A stretch of 64,000 bases of DNA from Rickettsiella grylli (GTDB lineage: Bacteria > Pseudomonadota > Gammaproteobacteria > Diplorickettsiales > Diplorickettsiaceae), in contig NZ_AAQJ02000001.1 in NCBI RefSeq assembly GCF_000168295.1, forward strand, positions 1,203,001 through 1,267,000, given 5' to 3'. The position numbers and the translations under genes were made by a program. The notes under the pieces were generated by a model. That model was not told where the DNA came from. It saw only the letters and a list, made by a program, of their open reading frames with translations, and ran no database searches. Of the stretch, positions 46,810-55,590 are shown one piece after another. Numbering within the stretch: position 1 is the first letter of the stretch; the number at the start of each line of letters is the position of its first letter.

Positions 46810-47622
46810 TCATGAACGCTTTTTTGATTTTTTAGTTTTATTTTTTTCTAGACTTTTTTTCAATAAATCAACAAAATCAATAACATTACTTTTCTTAACA
46901 TTGGATTTAAGCTTTTTTGAAGCCATTTTTTTATGATGAAGTTTTGCTTCTACCCATTGTGTTAACGCTTCTCTAAAAACATCATGATAATCTTTAGGAT
47001 TCCATGGTGTGGTCATCCCGTTAACTAATTGTTTAGCCATTTCTATTTCTTTCGCTGAAATTTTATATTTTTTTAGGTTATTTGAAGGAAATTCAAATTC
47101 AGATACCGTTCTTAACTCCTGGTGATATCTCAACAAATTCAGTACGAGAGCCTTTTCGTAAGGGATCAATGCAGCCAGATACTCCCGTGTATGGATAATC
47201 ACTTTAGAAATCCCCACTTTTTTTGTTTCTTTCAAGATTTCGCGCAACAAAACGTACGCTTTTTCACCTTTTTTATCGGGTACTAAATAATAAGGCTTTT
47301 CGAAATTCATCGTATTGATGCTATTTTTATTGACAAAAGTAACGATATCTATCGTCTTTGAATGTTCTCCTGAAATAGCGTTTATATCCGATTGTTTTAA
47401 TTCCAAATAGTTATTATCATCATACTCATAACCCTTAGCAATCTCTGTCCAAGGAACTTCTTCGCCCGTTTGCTCATTAATACGCATATACCGAATTCTC
47501 GCCTTATCGCGACTATCAATTAATTTAAGCTGGATATCAAATCTTTTTTCGGCTGGATATAAAATAACAGGGATATTCACTAAACCAAAGGTGATATATC
47601 CTTTCCAAATAGGCCTTGCCAT
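46810..47622 (-). CDS. ku: Ku protein (bacterial NHEJ end-binding)
   Basis: 270 residues. It starts with the signature IWKGYITFGLVNIPV and keeps the Ku core (NYLELKQSDINAI, KPYYLVPDKKGEKAYVLL, EIEMAKQLVNGM). Bacterial Ku forms a homodimeric ring that slides on broken duplex ends and recruits LigD. The last 40 residues are Lys-rich (KKSLEKNKTKKSKKRS), a tail that in other bacteria helps DNA binding and threading. It is first in the three-gene operon ku, ligase, polymerase. The 241-base upstream spacer presumably holds its promoter. Confidence 0.96.
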   Translation of the reverse strand: MARPIWKGYITFGLVNIPVILYPAEKRFDIQLKLIDSRDKARIRYMRINEQTGEEVPWTEIAKGYEYDDNNYLELKQSDINAISGEHSKTIDIVTFVNKNSINTMNFEKPYYLVPDKKGEKAYVLLREILKETKKVGISKVIIHTREYLAALIPYEKALVLNLLRYHQELRTVSEFEFPSNNLKKYKISAKEIEMAKQLVNGMTTPWNPKDYHDVFREALTQWVEAKLHHKKMASKKLKSNVKKSNVIDFVDLLKKSLEKNKTKKSKKRS

Positions 47623-47863
47623 TCAAGCCCTCTCTTCAATGTGAATCCTTTTATTAATCTAGCACATATTGAATAATTTAAATTTTTCAAATAGTTTATT
47701 TTTTGAACATAGCTCATGATCAGACGATTATCCGAGATATTATAGGTCTTCTAACTAAAAGAGTATTGACCCTGCTGCATAACTCTACAAAAAGAATATC
47801 AGCCTGATCAATACATTGACACAAAAACAATTTTTTCTTCGTTCTTTTTAAATTTTTTATCAT

Positions 47864-49036
47864 CTAGCCATGAAACGCAATATCGAGCGGAGTAAAATCA
47901 AGTTTCATCGCTTGACAGTTACTCAACGTTCCATCCGCCTCGATAGTGCATGTGGAGATCGTATCGTTCCCCTGATTCATGACATAAAGAAAGGCCGTTG
48001 AAGGATTATTCGGATCATTGATTATCGCAATGCTCCTAGCACCTGCAAAGCCGCTACCTGTCGGATGACACGAAGCAAATGTCCCATCTGGCTTAATGGA
48101 ACATTGTAATAAGTTACTGTTATACCTATTCACGACATAAGCGTTTCCGTTTACTTTATTGATAGCAATTCCACTCACTGCGCCTACTTGACTTTCTAAA
48201 GCTTCTCTGCAGGCATTTAATTCCCCGGTTACGGGATCAACCGTGCACACTAAAACTTTATTAACACCCGCATCTATACCGTCAAGCACATACGCATAGG
48301 TACTCAGCGTATTAAAAGCAATACTTCTTGGATAGTAAAAACCACCACTTAACGATTCGCAATCGTTCAATGTTCCATCAGCCTCAATAGTGCATTTCGC
48401 GATAGTTTGATTTTGATAAATAATATACGCAAAAGTAGTCGCTGGATTATTGGACAAATTGACCACAACAATATCAGTAGGACGATGAAAAAAACGATTA
48501 CCTGCCGTCTGACAGGTACTAAATTTTCCGGTCGTCTCATCAATCGTACAGAGAGATACCGTGTCATTATAATAATTAGTGATATAAGCATGCTGGCCTT
48601 TTGCATCGAGTGCAATACCATAAGGAAGATTAAAACCACTTCCGCCCGCCTCTTGAAGCGCACTCAATGTTCCCGTTGCCGGATCAACCGTGCATACGTC
48701 TATATTATTCGATCCGCCCGTTATATACGCTCGAAAAACAGAGTTCGGCTTAATAGATCCTAGACAATTTATAATTCCAGGGATATTGATAAATCCATTA
48801 TCATTGACGCAACTAACTAATTTCTTAGCCACATCAATAGGGCAACTGATCGTGACTGCTGCCGTAAATGTAGCAACTGCACGCAAAAATTGAGTGAGAT
48901 TCAAGGGATTTAATGGGTTAGCGATAATTTGATTCAGCACATCAATCAATTCATTCACAGCAGTCCCCGCGCACATCACACTGAATGGTTGTATGATTTG
49001 AAATGTGCTTGTGTTTTGATGATTCGTTTGATTCAT
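47864..49036 (-). CDS. Six-bladed beta-propeller protein with paired cysteines
   Basis: 390 residues from ATG 49036, chosen because AAGGA lies seven bases before it. The N-terminal 105 residues are helical, contain several Cys and are not recognised. From about residue 107 six repeats of roughly 45-55 residues follow, each with an AYI/AYV strand and a CT(I/V)...G(T/K/E)(L/F)..C hairpin: CTIDETTGKFSTC, CTIEADGTLNDC, CTVDPVTGELNAC, CSIKPDGTFASC, CTIEADGTLSNC. The first blade has only one of its two Cys. This resembles YncE/lactonase-type propellers. The Cys pairs suggest one disulfide per blade, hence an oxidising compartment, yet no classical signal peptide is seen. Function unknown; a secreted or surface binding protein is plausible. 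Confidence 0.75.
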   Translation of the reverse strand: MNQTNHQNTSTFQIIQPFSVMCAGTAVNELIDVLNQIIANPLNPLNLTQFLRAVATFTAAVTISCPIDVAKKLVSCVNDNGFINIPGIINCLGSIKPNSVFRAYITGGSNNIDVCTVDPATGTLSALQEAGGSGFNLPYGIALDAKGQHAYITNYYNDTVSLCTIDETTGKFSTCQTAGNRFFHRPTDIVVVNLSNNPATTFAYIIYQNQTIAKCTIEADGTLNDCESLSGGFYYPRSIAFNTLSTYAYVLDGIDAGVNKVLVCTVDPVTGELNACREALESQVGAVSGIAINKVNGNAYVVNRYNSNLLQCSIKPDGTFASCHPTGSGFAGARSIAIINDPNNPSTAFLYVMNQGNDTISTCTIEADGTLSNCQAMKLDFTPLDIAFHG

Positions 49037-49301
49037 ATTCATGTCCTTATTGTAATGAATGAGGTTTATTAACCCCATTCTACTTCTATTCAACGTGTTT
49101 TTATTCTCGGTTTTAATAGTAATAATATAAACAATTTTTAACCAGTAGAAAAATACATAATGGGCAGCCAAACTTAAAGAAATTATCTTTTTGTATTATC
49201 ACGTGTTTAATGAGACGCTTAAAAATAGAGGTATAGCATTTTTAAAAATCTAATAACCTATATCTCCTCGGGAATTATCTTATGAAAAATCCAATAAATA
49301 A

Positions 49302-49943
49302 TTATTTAAAGCAGGGAGTTATACTTAAATTCAAAGGGTTATCCTGTTTAGTCAAATGAAGTGGGTCCGTTTGATATTCAAATTCTCGCGGTAAATTATG
49401 AAAGAAAAAAGAGGAAGTTGCCTGAACTTTATTGAAATCTATTTCTTTCGGCGCTGTATTTTCTATGTTTGAATAAATTTCGGCGTATTTGATAGCTACC
49501 TCTGCTAGCAAAGTAAGCCCAGAAGAAGCATCCATCAATATCCTTTCAAATTCTTTCTTATTTCTTTTACATTCTTCTTTTTTCGGTCGAGTTTTAATGT
49601 AATGATCCAACGTATGTCCATCATTATTTTTTTTAGAAAAATCTGCCCCCGCTTCCTTCAAAAGTTTTAAGATTTTAGGTTGTCCATACAGGATAGCGTA
49701 GTGAGCGGGTGTATTTCCGTTATAGTCAGTTACATTTATGTTGACGTGAGACTCGAGTAAAAATAAAAGCACCGTTTCACTACCATGTTTTGTAGCAATA
49801 TGTAGTAATTTTTGTCCATTTTTTTGAACCACTTGGTTGAGATCATAATCTTCGTGGGTACAAAATTTAAAAAAATCCAATTCTTTTTCTAATTCTATCG
49901 GATCATTTTTTTTAATCGCATTGATTATATTCATTGTTCCCAT
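49302..49943 (-). CDS. Ankyrin-repeat protein
   Basis: 213 residues from ATG 49943 (AAGG eight bases upstream; the frame opens eight codons earlier). Residues about 40-115 hold two clear ankyrin repeats and part of a third: QKLLHIATKHGSETVLLFLLE and NTPAHYAILYGQPKILKLLKEAGAD (each shown here as the TPLH-type helix pair), then KNNDGHTLDHYI. The C-terminal 90 residues are unrelated, mixed polar. Ankyrin proteins of Legionellales are often delivered into host cells, so it may be an effector, but nothing here proves it. It stands alone between the propeller gene and a gene-poor gap. Confidence 0.8.
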   Translation of the reverse strand: MGTMNIINAIKKNDPIELEKELDFFKFCTHEDYDLNQVVQKNGQKLLHIATKHGSETVLLFLLESHVNINVTDYNGNTPAHYAILYGQPKILKLLKEAGADFSKKNNDGHTLDHYIKTRPKKEECKRNKKEFERILMDASSGLTLLAEVAIKYAEIYSNIENTAPKEIDFNKVQATSSFFFHNLPREFEYQTDPLHLTKQDNPLNLSITPCFK

Positions 49944-49967
49944 TTTTATAGCCTTTATATAAATCAT

Positions 49968-50285
49968 TAAAAAACATAGAATAAATATAAAAAATTAAGC
50001 TAATATTAGCGCAAATCATACCAAAGAGTAAAACTCATTTCGAGGGGTTAGACAGTAAGGATTTTTAGCGTTTAATGCGTTAGTGGTAAAATTCGTTAGG
50101 ATAAACAGAATGAACCATGCTATTCGGGACTGGAATCGCTTTAGCTCCTTTTACTATCGAATGTGGCGGCAAAATTTAAATAGATCTATAGCTCATTTAC
50201 ACCCGCTATTCTTGCGGACTTCATCATTAAAAACTTCTTAATCGTAATTATCATCACTCAGATTCGCTTTATTCATTTTATCGTT
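49968..50285. other. Gene-poor spacer
   Basis: No recognised gene. A 43-codon ORF at 50110-50241 (plus strand, beginning MNHAIRDWNRF) with AGG about nine bases before its ATG is the only candidate, and no family is known for it. The promoter of the ankyrin gene should lie here. Confidence 0.5.
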
Positions 50286-50861
50286 TTATTTTACAATCGA
50301 TAAATTTCGATTCTTTTTCCGTTTTTTTCCTTTAATATCACAGTAAAGTGAAAAAATTTCCATAATGTCATTCCAGATTTCTTCATTGGTTTTTTTTCTT
50401 TTATTTGAAAAAAAATAGTACGTAGATTCAATAGGAGGCAATATATTTTCAAATGGTGTTTCAAACCCATTTGATTGGGTTGTATCCACAAATTTTTCAC
50501 AATTATTATCTTTAAAGCTCCCGCGAAATATTTCCTGTAATCGCTTGGTAAAGGATCTTGTTTTACACGGATAATCATAACGTGAAGGTTGCTTAAATCG
50601 ATTGACTAAATCCTGTGTCCACGGCCATAAACAAACATCCGCTTTATTCGCACACTTTGACACCAGTAAGTAAATTTCTTCAAAAGAAACTATTTTTTTT
50701 AAATGATTTATAATGTAAAACAGAAAAGGCTGAATGACCTTATCATCTTGCGTATAAAAAATAACGCTCAAATTTCCTGGATAAAAAGGGACTTCTTTTA
50801 TGGTTAATAGTTTATTTTTATAAATGAGCTCATAATGGTCATCTTTGCTTTTGTTGTGCAT
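50286..50861 (-). CDS. Unknown protein
   Basis: 191 residues, cytoplasmic by composition, no signal peptide or membrane segment, and no recognised family. The N-terminal 70 residues alternate hydrophobic strands and a helix (VIFYTQDDKVIQPFLFYII). Four or five Cys are spread through the middle (SKCANKADVC, YDYPCK, NNCEKF). The C-terminus is strongly basic (KGKKRKKNRN). Its neighbours are an ankyrin gene and a decayed Rpn gene, which suggests a variable genome region. Reading frame and start look sound, but function is not known. Confidence 0.55.
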   Translation of the reverse strand: MHNKSKDDHYELIYKNKLLTIKEVPFYPGNLSVIFYTQDDKVIQPFLFYIINHLKKIVSFEEIYLLVSKCANKADVCLWPWTQDLVNRFKQPSRYDYPCKTRSFTKRLQEIFRGSFKDNNCEKFVDTTQSNGFETPFENILPPIESTYYFFSNKRKKTNEEIWNDIMEIFSLYCDIKGKKRKKNRNLSIVK

Positions 50862-51219
50862 GATTGTTTTCCTTTTTAATTCTCATCTTTGAATATAAAA
50901 TTTTTCACAAAGGCTTGACGTCGTTTAGCCAAATACGGTGTGGAATTTTCTAAAAACCAGCCTCATTGATAGAGGGAATAAGTGAATGGGTGTAATCATT
51001 AAACATAACCAATTACGTTAACATATGATATGAATTGTGATTTTAACATAAATCATCTAAAATGATAGATAGTAATTTATAAATTTGACTTTATATTCAT
51101 AATTGACGATGTGAAAGTATCAGATGGTAGCCTCAATAAAAAAGGGGGAAATTTAAGATTTCTTTCTCCCTCTTCTTCGTTAGAATTCTTTACTCAATCA
51201 CAATAAGGATAATAAAACC
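50862..51219. other. Intergenic stretch
   Basis: AT-rich, no ORF worth naming. It should contain the promoter of the 50286-50861 gene. AAGGA at 51205-51209 is the likely ribosome-binding site of the decayed Rpn gene. Confidence 0.5.
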
Positions 51220-52096
51220 GTGTCGATTCAAATTCATAATGCGCACGATGCCATTTTTAAGACGTTTTTTACGGATATTGACGTTGCCACCCACTTCATC
51301 ACGATTTATTTACCCAAACACATGAAACAAGCCTGTGATTTTTCGACGTTAAAGATTGAGCCGGGTCTTTTGTCGACGCGGATCTGAAACAACATCATTC
51401 TGATATTTTGTACTCGTTGAAAGTCAATGGGATGCACGGTTATGTTTATCTCAATCTCGAACATCAAAGCACCGCAGAAGAACTGATGCCTTTTCGCATG
51501 CACCGCTATAAAGTGGCCATTATGCAGCAGCATCTAAACCTTGGATACAAAAAATTACCGGTTGTTATTTCGATGCTGTTCTACCATGGGAAAGGTCAGT
51601 ACCCTTCGCTTAAAGCTCATCGATTGCGTTGAGGACACGCCCTTTGCAAAAGCACATTTCTTCGATGACCCTGCTTGTCGATCTCAATGTACTGCCGGAT
51701 GAGGAGATCTATCGACACAAACAGCTTGCTTTCTTAGAAATTGTTCAAAAACATATTTTTACAAGAGATCTAGAGGATATCGCCGATCATATTATAAAGC
51801 TGATTAAACAGGTAAAGCCTGATCATGATTTGTTCAATCAATTGGTATATTATATGTTAGTCAAAGGTGAGACCGCCAATGTGAACCAGGTGATTGAGAA
51901 GCTTAAAACCATCGAAGACTATGAGGAAGATATTATGAACGCAGCACAGCAATTAAAACAGCAAGGTCGGCAAGAAGGAGAGTACCGTAAAGCGATTAAT
52001 ATTGCTAAAAAAATGTTAGCTAAACGAATTAATCTTCCACTTATCAAAGAAATAACGGGTCTATCTGATCAGGATTTACTGACTCTAGAAGAGTAG
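51220..52096 (+). pseudogene. Rpn-family (PD-(D/E)XK) recombination-promoting nuclease, broken
   Basis: Starting at GTG 51220, pieces of one Rpn/YhgA-like protein appear in changing frames: HNAHDAIFKTFFTDIDVATHF (split here for length: HDAIFKTFFTD, then FITIYLP), then FVDADLKQHHSDILYSLK, YVYLNLEHQSTAEELM, VVISMLFYHGKGQYPSL, LIDCVEDTPFAKAHFFDD, LLVDLNVLPDEEI, and a C-terminal regulatory tail with AKKMLAKRINLPLIKEITG. The frame changes near 51364, near 51605 and near 51665. The catalytic region (DILY...LEHQS) is spread over the first break. Family members move DNA between sites or cut DNA. With three breaks this copy cannot make a full protein. Confidence 0.88.
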
Positions 52097-52490
52097 CCAT
52101 CTCGCTGTCAGACGATGAGATACGAGGCCACGGAAATAGTGCGATTCTCGATTTTGCTCAAAACGGCCTTTAATCGAGATATCCAAGATGGGATAGAACA
52201 TATCATCGAAGCGCTTAAAAAAGGTATCTGACCCGTGAACAATGCCAAACGTTATATTCAAGATCTAACCCATTTATCTGAAAATGAAGTGATGGATTTA
52301 ATTGCTTAAAAAAGCCTAATCTCTATAGACAATAAAGTTTTCAAGAAAAAGAGCGCAGAAAACTTACTGGTTCAAATTATTTGTCTAAATTAAATATTAA
52401 CTAGTACAAATTAAGGCAATCTTGTATCTATTAAGTCTATTTTTCTGTAATGCAGGTTTGAATGGGGCTACTAGAGACCAATTTTTATTG
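52097..52490. other. Debris downstream of the Rpn pseudogene
   Basis: No intact gene. At about 52240-52308 the plus strand still encodes AKRYIQDLTHLSENEVMDLI before a stop, which parallels the C-terminal tail of the Rpn gene just upstream. A piece reading IQDGIEHIIEALKKGI precedes it in another frame. This looks like the tail of a second, more decayed copy. The remainder to 52490 shows nothing. Confidence 0.5.
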
Positions 52491-54488
52491 CTATGCAAAA
52501 ATACAATTTAATTTATATAATATCGATTCTATTTTTTTAACAGCAGTTTGGTAGCAGACTATCGAACATAAGGTAATACCTTTCTTATCAAGACAACTAT
52601 TAAGTTTAAATGCTATTTTTCGATAAACCGTTTTGGAATAAGCTAAAACATGATCCGCTTGATCCAATACCTGAGCTTCTGCGTCCGTTATTTGCGCTTT
52701 AAATTTTTCATAATCTAAGATTTCTTCTCCCGTCGCTGAATCTTCTGAAAGATACAAGACAACAGAATATCGGTGCGAGGCTACAGTGGCCATAAGGCTA
52801 AGATTCCAATTACTTCCAATTACATAATGAATTTGGCGGCGATCATTAATGCGATCTAACTCGGCAAGTACTTGTCTCGTTGTATAATAAAATATGTCAG
52901 GTATATTGAGCGGCCTATTTTGGGGAACAATTTCTGCCATAGAAATATTATTAGGGAGTCGATGAATCCAGAGATTATCTTCAAAACTTACTGTATGTTG
53001 ATTACTCGCTTCGGTTTGTGTAATAACGGTAATTTCGTGACCTGCAGCAGCTAAGCTTTTCGCAAGATGGTAAGTAAATCGCTCGATTTCATTAATCGTA
53101 TTCGATGAGTACTCTTTTAAAATAAAAGCTAATCTCAAACGTTGAGAACTATCGAGCAAACGAGAAAAATCTTTCCATTGCGCCTGGCTGGAGGGGCCTT
53201 TTAATAATTGACGACAAGGAAAGGCGAACGCGTCGATAATACCTTGTCGAGAAAATTGGCTAACCTCTGCCATTAAACGCTCCGAATCAGAAGGGTCGAT
53301 CCTGTTGGTTGCTAACCTATAATGCATATCATGGAAAAGTTGTTCTTTACGTTCTTCAATTATTTCCATGCAGCGTCGAATAGAGGTTGTAGGATCCGCA
53401 TTTTTAATACAAAAATAGGTTATACTTCTGGTAATTTTGGCTAAAGATTTAATATTATCAGGATGTTTTCGAATATCGTTAGATGCAAGACTATGATGTA
53501 CCTCAGCTGTAGGGACTATTCGTAATTCATAGCCTGCATCAAGTAAACGAATCACTACATCCGTTTCATCAAGAAAATAAGCATATTCTTCATCAAACCC
53601 CTTAATTTCTAGTAATGCGGAACGACGAAAAGAACAGTTTACGCCTATGACTCCAAAAAAATTTCCATTGGAATCACAAGTCTTAATATGCTCTCGATTA
53701 GAAATCTTTACTTTCTGACTTATGCCTGTTCGATCAAATATCAAATCACACACTTGAAAATTGACACCGGTTTGATCGCGTACCCATCCTCCTACCGCAG
53801 CTACTTTGTTATCCTGATAAGCCAAAGCCAACTCATCTAGCCAATCCGCCTCAGGTACGGCATCATCATCAATAAAGCAAATAATATCACCCGCGGCCTG
53901 AGCAATACCGATATTTCGCGACGTTGCTAAATTAGCAACATCGCACGTGTAAATCTTAACTTTATCTGACCAAACTGTTTGCAAATAATTAAATGTACCA
54001 TCGGTACTTGGCCCATCAACAACAACCACTTCGAGATGTGGATAACGCAAATAATTTAGTGAATTTAAAGTGCTGCGTAATGACTTTATGCGATTATAGG
54101 TGTTAATAACAAGTGAGATTTTGATACTTGACGGAACGGGATTAGAACTGAACGCAGGCATGGTTTCTGAAAAAAACGCTGTACAATCCACTGCTAGGTT
54201 TTTTTTATTACTAACTAAAAATTGTTCTAATTGGCTTTGTATATTGTTTAATGCCATTTCATGACGATATAACGCTTTCTCCACACCTCGAATAGCATGT
54301 CCGTAATTATTCAGTAATTTTTCCAACCCTTGAATAGAATGTCGATGATTATTTAACAACTTCAGTTCAGGCTCAATAAGCGTTTTTCCATAAATTTGAT
54401 AAACAAACAAAATAAGTTGTCGAGCATATGTGGTATTGACAATTTTCTTGATAATTCTAATAAGTTGTTTTCTAATAAATTTTCTCAT
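52491..54488 (-). CDS. Two-domain glycosyltransferase (GT2 plus partial GT4), probably truncated
   Basis: 665 residues from ATG 54488 (GTG at 54494 also possible). Residues about 35-95 form a coiled coil with a repeated LLNN.xHxIxGxEK pattern. Residues about 120-330 are a GT2 domain: LVINTYNRIKSLRSTL, VVDGPSTDGT, FIDDDAVPEADWL, and GFDEEYAYFLDETDV. Residues about 455-615 match the acceptor half of a GT4 enzyme (RLAFILKEYSS, HLAKSLAAAGHEITVITQ, ADHVLAYSKTVYRKI). The donor-binding half with its EX7E motif is absent, and the last 40 residues (LCSIVCYQTAVKK) resemble nothing in the family. The gene ends near the Rpn debris, so a deletion end point is likely. It is last in a five-gene glycan operon. 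Confidence 0.85.
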   Translation of the reverse strand: MRKFIRKQLIRIIKKIVNTTYARQLILFVYQIYGKTLIEPELKLLNNHRHSIQGLEKLLNNYGHAIRGVEKALYRHEMALNNIQSQLEQFLVSNKKNLAVDCTAFFSETMPAFSSNPVPSSIKISLVINTYNRIKSLRSTLNSLNYLRYPHLEVVVVDGPSTDGTFNYLQTVWSDKVKIYTCDVANLATSRNIGIAQAAGDIICFIDDDAVPEADWLDELALAYQDNKVAAVGGWVRDQTGVNFQVCDLIFDRTGISQKVKISNREHIKTCDSNGNFFGVIGVNCSFRRSALLEIKGFDEEYAYFLDETDVVIRLLDAGYELRIVPTAEVHHSLASNDIRKHPDNIKSLAKITRSITYFCIKNADPTTSIRRCMEIIEERKEQLFHDMHYRLATNRIDPSDSERLMAEVSQFSRQGIIDAFAFPCRQLLKGPSSQAQWKDFSRLLDSSQRLRLAFILKEYSSNTINEIERFTYHLAKSLAAAGHEITVITQTEASNQHTVSFEDNLWIHRLPNNISMAEIVPQNRPLNIPDIFYYTTRQVLAELDRINDRRQIHYVIGSNWNLSLMATVASHRYSVVLYLSEDSATGEEILDYEKFKAQITDAEAQVLDQADHVLAYSKTVYRKIAFKLNSCLDKKGITLCSIVCYQTAVKKIESILYKLNCIFA

Positions 54489-54525
54489 GATCACAAATTT
54501 ATAGATCCTTTATTTATTAATCCGA

Positions 54526-55551
54526 TTAATGAGATAGGTAACCATTGGGGTTCGCTTTTTGCCAACGCCAACTGTCCTTGCAGATTTGGGCCAGGCTACG
54601 CCTTGCTTTCCAATTTAGTATCCGTTGGGCATTCGTTGGATCTGCCCAGCATTCTGCAACATCACCCGGTCGTCTGTCTAAAATACGGTAAGCTATTTTA
54701 CATTGATTAAATTCTGTAAAAGCGCGTAAAACTTCAAGTACAGACAACCCTTTTCCTGTACTTAGGTTTACCGTTAGTACCCCTCTCTTCCAGTTAGTGT
54801 AGTTTGATAATGCAGCGACATGTCCTTCGGCCAGATCCATAACATGAATGTAGTCGCGTATTGCTGTGCCATCTACAGTAGGATAATTGCCGCCAAAAAT
54901 ATTGAACTGTTTACTCCGGCCTATAGCAACTTGTGTTAGGTAGGGCATAAGATTATGTGTAAATTTTTTCGGATCTTCACCGATCAGCCCGCTTTCGTGA
55001 GCGCCTACAGGATTAAAGTAACGTAAACAAACAATATGCCAATCGGGCTCGGCATGATGCAGATCAGTTAGTATATTTTCAACCATTAACTTGGATCGTG
55101 CATAGGGATTTATAGGAGAAAGAGGAAAATTCTCTCGGATGGGCACACACTTAGGTTCGCCATAAACAGCAGCGGATGAAGAAAAAATCAGCTTTTTCAC
55201 ATTAGATTTGCGCATAGCATTAATTAGCGTAAGCGTGCCTTCTACATTATTATTATAACATTTTAAAGGATTTTTTATTGACTCACTGACCGCTTTCAGG
55301 CCTGCAAGATGTATGACTGCTGAAATGTTATTTTCAAAAAAAATATGATCCAGCAAGTTTGAATCAAGAATGTCACCCTCTATGAATTTTAATCGAAATT
55401 TGCAAATACATTCCAAACGATCAACAACTTCAAAATAACTATTTCTCAAATTATCGAGGATAACAATATTATACCCTGCATTCGCAAATGCTACACAAAC
55501 ATGTGAACCAATAAATCCAGTTCCTCCAGTCACCAAAATAACAGAGGGCAT
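54526..55551 (-). CDS. galE: UDP-glucose 4-epimerase
   Basis: 341 residues, extended SDR. The NAD site is VTGGTGFIGSHVCVAF; the catalytic Ser-Tyr-Lys region is FSSSAAVYGEP and NPYARSKLMVE. Substrate-loop motifs LRYFNPVGAHESG, YIHVMDLAEGHV and RPGDVAECWADP are those of GalE. It interconverts UDP-glucose and UDP-galactose (or the N-acetyl forms) for glycan building. It stands between the large membrane protein and the GT2-GT4 gene in one operon, so galactose or N-acetylgalactosamine is a likely part of the product. Confidence 0.95.
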   Translation of the reverse strand: MPSVILVTGGTGFIGSHVCVAFANAGYNIVILDNLRNSYFEVVDRLECICKFRLKFIEGDILDSNLLDHIFFENNISAVIHLAGLKAVSESIKNPLKCYNNNVEGTLTLINAMRKSNVKKLIFSSSAAVYGEPKCVPIRENFPLSPINPYARSKLMVENILTDLHHAEPDWHIVCLRYFNPVGAHESGLIGEDPKKFTHNLMPYLTQVAIGRSKQFNIFGGNYPTVDGTAIRDYIHVMDLAEGHVAALSNYTNWKRGVLTVNLSTGKGLSVLEVLRAFTEFNQCKIAYRILDRRPGDVAECWADPTNAQRILNWKARRSLAQICKDSWRWQKANPNGYLSH

Positions 55552-55590
55552 TGTTCGATCTCTCTAAATAAAATATTAAAAAAATAAATC

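Noticed and set aside
47760-47790. Possible insertion-sequence end (AGAGTATTGACCC...GCATAACTCT)
   Set aside because: It forms only a weak imperfect hairpin, no partner end or transposase remnant was seen, and no target duplication is visible.
48407-48763. 118-codon plus-strand ORF opposite the propeller gene
   Set aside because: Antisense shadow of the repeat region; rich in Arg and Ile as expected from the reverse strand of Cys/Asn-rich repeats.
50110-50241. 43-codon ORF in the spacer between the ankyrin gene and the unknown protein gene
   Set aside because: Ribosome-binding site is marginal and the product resembles nothing known; noted in the spacer entry but not called a gene.
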